From Caprella mutica (lineage: Eukaryota > Arthropoda > Malacostraca > Amphipoda > Caprellidae), in NCBI GenBank assembly GCA_947561585.1, contig CANNZV010001192.1, forward strand, positions 124,001 through 188,000: a stretch of 64,000 nucleotides of DNA. The letters are read 5' to 3'. Below are positions 47,844 to 55,879 of the stretch, one piece after another; the first letter of the stretch is position 1, and each line of letters starts with the position of its first letter. The translations under genes and the position numbers were made by a program. The notes under the pieces are model-generated. The model was not told the origin of the DNA. It did not search any database and saw nothing but the letters and a program-made list of their open reading frames with translations.

Positions 47844-50557
47844 GTAAGATTATGTCAATGTAATTTTTTTGGTGTAGGAACTAATAATTTTCACATTCTA
47901 ATTGGGTCAAGGCATTATATAGTTACTCAAGAACTGGTCTCTGGCAGACTAGATATTGAATTATTTAGTTTATTATGTCATGTTGTGACCATTTGACAAG
48001 TATATGATAAAGAAACTAAACATTTAAAGGTAGTTGAAATTATTTAATCTTTTTAAATTTAGTGCTTCACATTATTTCCAGATAGAAAGAATTCTAGACT
48101 ATGTAGTTTGTTGCTATCTTCAGTTTCAAATCAAAATCAGTTCAAATTTTAAATAAATATTCACTGTATTTAAAACTGAAACTAGGGTGAATTACCTATT
48201 ATCGGACATTTCCAAAAATAGTCATAATGTAAACTATTTTTCTTAAATGATCGAAATTGTGGAATTGTCCCATAATTCGTAACAAACTCTTTTCAAATTA
48301 AATAAATAGTATCAATGCAAAATTAAAATTTGTAACTATTCTGTATGTATGAAATATTGTTCATTGCTTAAGTATTAAACTTCCCATTGATATTTTTTTT
48401 ATAGATGGAGCAAAGATTTCCTTGCCCGTTCCACTGCTTCTACAAGGTTTACTAAATTGCCGTACTGCCTCTCAAGTGAAAGTCAGCAAAGAGTACTTCG
48501 AGCGACACAGTTGCTTCGACAAAGTTACATCTATGATGAAGGCGCTCATCAAAAATGAGCAGCTTTTCAGGGCTTGGGAAACTAAAAAACTGTACTTATG
48601 GCAGCACAAATGTCTGGAGATAGTGCTTCGTCAGAGTGACCGACAAATCACCTGGATAGTAGATACAGATGGAAACTGCGGAAAAAGTTATTTGGCCCAC
48701 TATCTATCAATCCTATATGGTTTTCAACTGGTTGACGGAACCATATCTACCAGGGATGCAGCGTATTTCGTATCTGATGATCCTAAGGGATTTTGCTTCG
48801 ATGTTTCCAGATCCGCATCCAAACAATTCGATTATTCTACATTGGAATGTATGAAGAATGGTGAGAATATCTTTGATAAAAAATTCTATATTATTATATT
48901 TCTGAGCTTACAGTTCTAAACTATTTTCATTTCAAATAGGATTCATCATGACTGGGAAATATGCAGGCAAATGCAAAAGATTTACTATAGTTCCAGTCGT
49001 AGTGTTCGCTAATTTCTACCCTAACTACGAAGCACTATCAAGGGACAGATGGCAGGTATTAACTCTCGGTTCTCCACCACTGACAAATCTCTCCTTTGAG
49101 ACTAGAGTTTGTCCCAGAGATATATTTCCATTTGTCCCTCCACTACCCGTACCTAATCTGTCTGAAAACTTTGACCTCAGAGATTACCTGCAGAAAAACC
49201 TGCCAAAGCAGGTTATAAATGCTGTCAATCCGTCCTCTGGTAAGTTTGAATTAGAAATCATGTCAAATTTGTAATAACATAATAATAAAAACGGCAATTT
49301 AAAAAACTTTGACTTTCAGATGCTTTCCATACATCTCAAGTGGCTGGTCCAAGTAGTGAGACAGATGATGCGCAACCACTTCCTAACCACATTGATGGAT
49401 CTCTGCCAAGTCAGTCCCAGACTGCTCATCTGAGAATTCCAGTTGCGGTGAGACACATTCGACCGGGCAACTGCAATCATCATACTATAGGTATGTACCT
49501 TTCACTGTGAGCACAGCTTACTAGGTTTCAGATTTTCTAGTATTGCAACTCTTTCATAGTCTCTTGTAATTATTTTTTTTAAATTAAGAATATAACCATC
49601 TGTAGTTGAAGTGATTAAAGTATAAATAAAATATAATTTCAAATTATTTCAGATTCTGCTTCCAAAGGGTGCCAGTGTATCAGGAAAACCAGAATCCGTG
49701 CAGGTGGCAAGAAAAGGCAGAGTGGCACAGAGGGAGATGGCGTCGAGATACAGCAGGGAGATGGCGTCGAGATACAGCAGGGAGATGGCGTCGAGATACA
49801 GCAGGGAGATGGCGTCGAGATACAGCAGGGAGATGGCGTCGAGATACAGCAGGGAGATGGCGTCGAGATACAGCAGGGAGATGGCGTCGAGATACAGCAG
49901 GGAGATGGCGTCGAGATACAGCAGGGAGATGGCGTCGAGATACAGCAGGGAGATGGCGTCGAGATACAGCAGGGAGATGGCGTCGAGATACAGCAGGGAG
50001 ATGGCGTCGAGATACAGCAGGGAGATGGCGTCGAGATACAGCAGGGAGATGGCGTCGAGATACAGCAGGGAGATGGCGTCGAGATACAGCAGGGAGATGG
50101 CGTCGAGATACAGCAGGGAGATGGCGTCGAGATACAGCAGGGAGATGGCGTCGAGATACAGCAGGGAGATGGCGTCGAGATACAGCAGGGAGATGTCGTG
50201 CTAGAAGTAACTGAGGATGATGATGAGGCTGACCTACGAAGGCTTCTAGCGAATCCTCAATTATCTGAGCTTTTGCTCGGTAGTGTAGACCTCCAAGATA
50301 TGTCTTCAGCTCCACTCCTCGATTCATCCCAGAATATTGAAGAGGTTATATCTCTGGTAGGCGGAACTGATGCACCAAATCCTCACCCTCTCAAAAGAAA
50401 CTTGCGTGAATCTAAACTTTCTTCTTCAAGAATAAAGAAAGCTAAGAGAACTGTCACTTTCGAAGATGATAACTCTGATTTCATTTCAGACAGTTCTCTG
50501 ACTGGGTTCACATTATTAGAAAGGTGTCTTAGAAGAGACCAAAATAAGAAAACATAA
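47505..50557 (+). CDS. Spliced CRESS-virus-type Rep gene (HUH nickase and SF3 helicase) with repeat tail, 5 exons
   Basis: Predicted exons are 47505-47843, 48416-48860, 48940-49239, 49320-49490 and 49653-50557 (719 codons plus stop). The encoded N-terminus has all three HUH motifs: VLTLNNY (residues 14-20), HLQGYIEF (H53, Q55) and YCTK (nucleophile Y91, K94). The helicase part has Walker A GNCGKS (about 199-204), Walker B FCFDVSR (D242), motif C with N286 (VVFANFYPN) and the circo-like LSRDRW. In viruses such proteins nick the origin and unwind circular DNA. Viral Reps are about 300 residues; here about 390 more follow, including 19 repeats and two basic NLS-like segments. All introns are GT-AG with consistent phases, and no stop or frameshift was found, so the gene looks maintained. 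An in-frame ATG at 47451 is an alternative start; 47505 has the better context. The intron 1 acceptor is the least certain point. Confidence 0.85.
47844..48415 (+). other. Rep gene intron 1
   Basis: 572 nt. The donor is near-consensus. The acceptor nearest the T-run (TTTTATAG, ending 48404) gives a wrong phase and a quick stop; CAAAG ending at 48415 keeps the frame. The intron has no ORF. Confidence 0.6.
48416..48860 (+). CDS. Rep gene exon 2 (linker and helicase Walker A/B)
   Basis: Ends in phase 1 at AATG/GTGAGA. It holds an oligomerisation-type linker rich in charged residues, then DTDGNCGKSYLAHYLS and GFCFDVSRS. Confidence 0.85.
48861..48939 (+). other. Rep gene intron 2
   Basis: 79 nt, GTGAGA...TTTCAAATAG. 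Phases on both sides agree (1/1). Confidence 0.85.
48940..49239 (+). CDS. Rep gene exon 3 (helicase motif C and LSRDRW)
   Basis: 300 nt, phase 1 at both ends. KYAGKCKRF, then VVVFANFYPN and ALSRDRW in the order of circo-like SF3 helicases. The part after residue 300 is Pro-rich and no longer resembles Rep. Confidence 0.85.
49320..49490 (+). CDS. Rep gene exon 4 (linker)
   Basis: 171 nt, acceptor ACTTTCAG and donor TATAG/GTATGT, phase 1 on both sides. Low-complexity, Ser/Thr/Asp-rich, with a His/Arg-rich end. No known domain. Confidence 0.75.
49653..50557 (+). CDS. Rep gene exon 5 (GDGVEIQQ repeats and acidic/basic C-terminus)
   Basis: The phase set by exon 4 selects the frame that reads GDGVEIQQ, not the two other long open frames across the array. 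After the repeats come an acidic segment (TEDDDEADLRRLL), a Leu-rich stretch, SSRIKKAKR (NLS-like) and a stop at 50555-50557. AATAAA lies at 50585-50590. Confidence 0.8.
49733..50191 (+). repeat. Nineteen identical 24-bp coding units
   Basis: The unit GGAGATGGCGTCGAGATACA + GCAG repeats at exact 24-bp spacing from 49733 to 50188 with no substitution that I can see, followed by a partial 20th unit (GGAGATGTCGTG). Being a multiple of 3, any copy-number change keeps the frame. Its GC content far exceeds the surroundings. Confidence 0.95.
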
Positions 50558-50584
50558 TAGGTACATATATTATGTCATATAAAT

Positions 50585-50590
50585 TAATAA
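50585..50590 (+). terminator. Polyadenylation signal of the Rep gene
   Basis: AATAAA, 28 nt past the stop codon. In such AT-rich DNA a chance match is possible. Confidence 0.5.
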
Positions 50591-50744
50591 ATAATGTTGA
50601 TTCACGTGTTGAGTTATTTATTCTTTAATACCCAATTTAAGGAAGTTTTAGTCTCTTACCATATGTTTTGTATATCTTTGTTCATTTTTTTCAAAAGAAT
50701 TTACAAGAATCTGATATTTTCCTTAATTTAATTTCTTAATTTCA

Positions 50745-51145
50745 AGCCGACTATAGTCTGATAATTTATATTTTTATTTTTATTTAATCTGATAGTTTAC
50801 ACCCGACTATAGTCTGATAATTTATATTTTTATTTTTATTTAATCTGATAGTTTACACCCGACTATAGTCTGATAATTTATATTTTTCTATTTATTTAAT
50901 CTGATAGTTTACACCCGACTATAGTCTGATAATTTATATTTTTCTATTTATTTAATCTGATAGTTTACACCCGACTATAGTCTGATAATTTATATTTTTC
51001 TATTTATTTAATCTGATAGTTTACACCCGACTATAGTCAGATAATTTATATTTTTCTATTTATTTAATCTGATAGTTTACACCCGACTATAGTCTGATCT
51101 TTTCTGCAAATTTCTTAATTTCATCCCGACTATAGTCCGATAATT
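50745..51145. repeat. 56-60-bp tandem array with GACTATAGTC palindromes
   Basis: Seven to eight units, each with the 10-bp perfect palindrome GACTATAGTC, then TGATAATTTATATTT and ATTTAATCTGATAGTTTACA. It lies about 190 bp downstream of the Rep stop. Iteron-like in form, but unlike CRESS origin iterons in size. Confidence 0.85.
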
Positions 51146-53196
51146 TATATTTCTTATCCTTACTGTTGTTTCCCTGAATATATATAAATTAAACATATGA
51201 ATTTATACCATTCTATTACTTTTTTTATTTTATTTCTTTCTTAATGCAATATCTGCTATCTTTAATTATGTAATTTACTACTGAAAAGCCAGATATTTGT
51301 AACTAATAATTTTTCAGATTATATAATTGGATGAAGGAAATTATAATACCTGACCACACCGAATTGAAATTTTGAAGTTATATAGGTAAATTTTCTGAAT
51401 CGGTATTGGTATCGATACCAATAGTATTTTGAATTTCCTTGAACATAATTTATTTAAGCAATATATTGTATTCTATTAGTAACTATAAATGAACACTAAC
51501 AATATATAATTTAAATTAATTAAATTTATTCCTTATAGGTAATCTTATTTTTCATAATTTCAATATTTTTCACGAAATTAATTATATTATTATCAAATAC
51601 TTTCCTTATTCTTTATAATATTTATAATAATGTTTAAAGAAATAATTCTTAATATTTCTACATATTATAAATCAACTACTTTAATTTAATATTATATTAA
51701 AACTAAAAGTTTTTTACTCATTTATATAATCAAAGTATCGACATCAGTCAAAATCTAGGTATCGTTATAAACTTTGGTATCGTCTCATCTCTAATGTAAA
51801 CACATTGTGCGTTTGCATTGTTTTTTTTTTCGAGTGAGTGTCTCTTCCTTCTTTAGCAGTAAAGCCAATAGAAGTAACTCCTCAAATGACGATGGAATTA
51901 TTTAGATTGAGGGTTTCCTAGCATGGTTGTTTGCAGAGACGGTCACTAGTTGCCGAGCCTTTCACTCGAGGGAACTGGTGCCCGTCCGTATGATTCATTT
52001 TATATACTCATAACAAGAGTATGATTTTGGCAGAACTGAACCTTTATTCCTCGAATAATGTGTTTATCTATTTACTTAATTCAGTGAGCAAAGGGCGTCT
52101 AAACAGATTATTGAAGTTTTTGAACAGAGATGTGCTGCTCAGAATAATTATAGGCTAATCACCATGAGATAAATGCATATTATCATATTTTTATTTCTAA
52201 GATTATTTTAGTATGATAGTGATGCAGAACATTCCAGTTGTAAATTTCCCAAATTGACAAAATTTTAAATGAACGAGATTGATGAATTCGTTACTTCTTT
52301 TTCGAAATTGTTAACACATTTCAATAATTTTGTAATGACAGTCGTAGATATTGTATAAATGTTCTTTGACGTCAGAGATAATCTATATTGTGGAATATTA
52401 TTTACTTATTTATACACATAGCATAAATAAATAAATATTACTAATATTGTCTTCTTATATCTCATAATTAACTCAAAAATAGGTAATTAACCAATTTTTA
52501 CCTAGAATTATCTATAATCTTTAAGTATTATTTTCATGTTTATTGGAGAATATGAACATATTATCTACATATATTTAGTGATTCTTAAAATTAATTTAAT
52601 GCTTATTCAAACCAAAATTCATCATCATTATTTATAAGTAAACTTTGTAAAATGTACTAACTTTCATTTTCGTAACATTGGAGAAATAAATATTCACATA
52701 GTATTGATACAATGTATATGAGTGCATGTGAGAGATATATAATATATATGTATATATTATTTATTGTAATTATAACATTTAATGAAAGTTACAATTATAA
52801 ATTAATATAATTATATCAATATATACGGTCAATTTATTGTAATAACTTAATGTATCAATTGTAAAATAATTTGTTACTTATAGATATACTGCTCATAAAG
52901 ATGAAATGCACTCCATATGGTTTGAATGACCTGCTCTGATAATTATAATCTATTGTAATTATTCAACTTTATCATAGCTCATTTGCTATAAGGTAAAGTT
53001 ACAATTACCAGGTGCGAATTAACTAGCGGAAGAAAATTTCAATAGGTAATAATATAATATGCGCAACAAAAAATTGACATTACAATATATGGTATTTTTT
53101 CATCAAAAACGACAGCTTATAACAAGGAAAACGAGTCAATTTTTTTAACATTACTTCACACACAATAAATCGTATATTGCCGTACTGAGAGAGGTT
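51146..53196. other. AT-rich DNA, no gene seen
   Basis: No ORF or repeat beyond A/T tracts. Confidence 0.45.
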
Positions 53197-53350
53197 ATGA
53201 GATTATTCAACCAACAAAGATCATCCAGACATTGCATTATTGCTCTGGTAACTGAATTTAGAGAGACAGGAGAAACTTCAGACAGAAACCATATTGGGAG
53301 ACTTAGATCGATGAGAAATGTAATTGCAATTGAACATGTTCCTGCCAGTG
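53197..53350 (+). pseudogene. Mariner-like transposase, N-terminal HTH relic
   Basis: The frame reads ALVTEFRETGETSD..HIGRLRSMRN, which matches the helix-turn-helix linker of insect mariner/IS630-type transposases (the usual KFRETGSV..RPRSGRPRS region). The conserved part stops by about 53350. No catalytic domain follows. Confidence 0.65.
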
Positions 53351-53359
53351 ATGCAGACC

Positions 53360-53600
53360 CAGTTAAAATTCGGTGCTGGATAGGGGCAGCGGACAAGGTG
53401 CGCAGGACCGGCATTATGGCAGGCAGGGGGCTGCGATAGGGCCGCGACAGTGCATTTTTGTCCGCTTTTGAGGACTTCATTCTACGTCGCGCCACTGCAC
53501 TGAACTACACTGGGGCGTTACTCTAAACTGCTGACACGCGCGTCCTTACTACTAATGCGCGACCGCGTAGCGTCCGTGGCCACGCGTGAAACACTAGAGA
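53360..53600. other. GC-rich island of unknown origin
   Basis: Much richer in G+C than the surroundings, with several GCGCG/CGCG motifs and GTCCGC. It may be remains of another transposon. Confidence 0.4.
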
Positions 53601-53606
53601 AAAAAC

Positions 53607-53762
53607 ACCCTCATGGTAGATATTGACTGCGCTAATACTGCGCTGAATATGAACGCACATATTCATACTATAAAATATGACGCGTTTAACACATATATAC
53701 TTTATATTATGAATGTGACGTTATTCGGCAGCAATATTCGAGTCAATATCTACCATGAGGGT
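53607..53762. mobile_element. Short MITE or hairpin with 21-bp perfect inverted repeats
   Basis: CCCTCATGGTAGATATTGAC at 53608-53627 is perfectly inverted at 53742-53761, and one further base pair matches outside. The interior also shows GCGC and ATGAACG/CGTTATTC motifs in weak inverse order. Total 156 bp. Confidence 0.75.
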
Positions 53763-53829
53763 AAAAAATGATCATGATTTCTAAATAGCTAGCTGAATTA
53801 ATGTGATTGACGTTTCAAGTTAGGGATAA

Positions 53830-55055
53830 ATTTATTTAGTAGGGGTTAAATGTCTGTTTCAGAACAAAAAAGCCATATCGTTTAGTTGGCTCTAGGACAA
53901 CTGGTACCTGGACAACTCGTACCCGGACAACTGGTATACAGGACAACTGGTATACAGGACAGCTCGTACCCGGACAACTGATACCCAATTTTCATAATTT
54001 CGTGTTAAATGCACCTAATTATAATAACTGAATAAAATACAAGTCCGATTTTCCAAATATAGTCAAATGTACATAATTATAATATAAATTAAAGGCATAA
54101 TAAAATAACCAATTTTTTTTTATTACTATGAAACATACATAAACTGACAATTCAAATGAGGATAAAATAGGAACTTTTATAGAGACTACAATATAGACTA
54201 CATTACAAAATTCGTATGATCTCACTTCAAGAGTCTTCCATTTCATGACATAAATTTGCAAACATAATACGCGAAAAATATATTAGAACCAACAGTGCTA
54301 ATTTAATTAAATTAACCTCTTTTAATATACTTAAGTTAGCAAAGTTAAATATTAAGTAACCTAGCACAGCTAAAGATAAAATTAAAACTTTTATAGAGAC
54401 TAAAATAAAGACTACCTTACAAAATTCATATGATCTCACTTCAAGAGTCTTCTATTTCATGACATATATTAAATCATAATAAATGAAAACTTGTATTTTA
54501 TTCAGTTATTATAATTAGGTAGATTTAACAGGAAATTATGTAAATCGGGTACCAGTTGTCCAGGTACGAGTTGTCCTGTATACCAGTTGTACTGGTACGA
54601 GTTGTCCGGGTACGAGTTGTCCGTGCACGCGTTTAGTTACATCAAAAGGAAATTAAATAGAAGGGACTGGAAGAATCAGTAAGAAAGAAAAGTGGCTCTA
54701 TAAACAATGTCACCAAAACCCTTCAGTGACAATACTAATGAATGGAAAAAAAGCCTCTCCGTGAATGCTGTCACTTACCAAGGATTGTGACAAAAAGAGT
54801 CACAGGCACCTGTGGCGATGGTGAATGGAAGGAGATGAAGTGTACAAGCCTACCTCACACAAAATATAAATAAGAAAATGAAGAGGTGATGGGAAAAGAA
54901 GCCTTCCTAATACAAAAATCTAAGACCTCGCAGTTGATGAATACAACCTTGCGCTAATCTCCAAAACTGCAAGTAGCGTTAAAAAAATAAACATGGTGAA
55001 ATAATACATTCCAAATTACAACAGTTCGTTCTGAAGGGACACCATCTTCTATTCC
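53830..55055. repeat. Interspersed repeat family, copy 4, split by a fold-back element
   Basis: The left part (53830-53887) begins TAAATGTCTGTTTCAGAACA, and the right part (54639-55055) continues with AGAAGGGACTGGAAG, CTTACCAAGGATTGTGACA, AAAATGAAGAGGTGATGG, AAACTGCAAGTAGCGTTAA and ATTACAACAGTTCG. The intact order in the 4.3-kb copy shows the fold-back element inserted later. Confidence 0.7.
53879..54638. mobile_element. Fold-back element with GGACAACTGGTAC repeats and 9-bp TSD
   Basis: The element spans 53888-54629 (742 bp) between perfect 9-bp repeats CGTTTAGTT (53879-53887 and 54630-54638). The arms hold six and five 13-18-bp units of GGACAACT(G/C)GTA(C/T)(C/A), continuing into about 90 bp of matching AT-rich arm (ATTATAATAACTGAATAAAA on the left, inverted on the right at about 54500). 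The interior has a second AAATTCGTATGATCTCACTT direct duplication (54205 and 54420). Confidence 0.9.
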
Positions 55056-55399
55056 ATTTATGATATAATAGACTGTAAAGAGTAGTGGTAAGGTTATAAA
55101 AGAAAAGTAGATAGCTTTAAAAAAATTTATTGGTAAACTTAAGCTATACATTGTAAATCTTACTTATATATTTTTCTTTGGAACTGATTGTCAAAGTTTG
55201 TAAAATGAGTATCACTTGTTACTAATCTTGTTACTTAACACTTGTTACTTGTCAACTGCCAACTTTGATAACGTGTTCCTTAGGGGTGTAGGTCATAACC
55301 CCCCTCATGTTTTTTGATCCTTATTTACCTATATTATTTAATCTTTATTGACACTTTTGTAGTTCATTACTGATTGAACATAAAATATATGTATATCAG

Positions 55400-55490
55400 G
55401 AAGCGTACCGCCCCCCCCCCCCAACCCCCCTGTCAGGTCATTAAACAATCATGAAGTGTGCAGTACAACAACCTACATTAGGAACTCTTA
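55400..55490. repeat. G/C-tract repeat, inverted relative of 46905-47003
   Basis: A C-run of about 14, CCCCCCTGTCAGGTCATT, and CATGAAGTGTGCAGTACAAC match the 46.9-kb copy in inverse orientation over about 50 bp. Confidence 0.65.
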
Positions 55491-55544
55491 GTTATTTCTA
55501 TCTAAGTAGTTCTTCATTTGTTTAACTATGTAAATAATAATTTG

Positions 55545-55615
55545 AAAAAAAGGGGGGGGGGGGGCTTATGACCTAGGGGGGCTCGTGACCGGGGAGGGGG
55601 CTCTTGACCATACCT
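55545..55615. repeat. G-tract/CTTATGACC module block
   Basis: A G-run of about 13 then CTTATGACC, GGGGGGCTCGTGACC, GGGGGCTCTTGACC. Same modules as at 3240-3350. Confidence 0.6.
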
Positions 55616-55879
55616 CGTTCCTTGGTACGTAGAGTGCTCAGGTGTGGGAGCGTATGCCCCTTCCTCTATGTCCATCCCAATCGCCAGAATTCTATGGGGA
55701 GATTCTAATGGTTTTATGAACCGGTTTGAAATCGGGTCCGGACAGTGTTTCTGAAAATTGAAACAAACATTATAAACACTTCACTGAATAATTACATTTC
55801 GTGCTTATAATAGTAAATTTATGTTCAACTAGACAGCTGATATTGTTGTAATTAATCAACAGATGAATAATAATACTAC

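Noticed and set aside
49669..50327. Long ORFs reading WRRDTAGR, EMASRYSR or RRHLPAVS across the 24-bp array
   Set aside because: They are other frames of the same repeat. The frame set by the upstream exon phase reads GDGVEIQQ and alone continues into a non-repetitive C-terminus.
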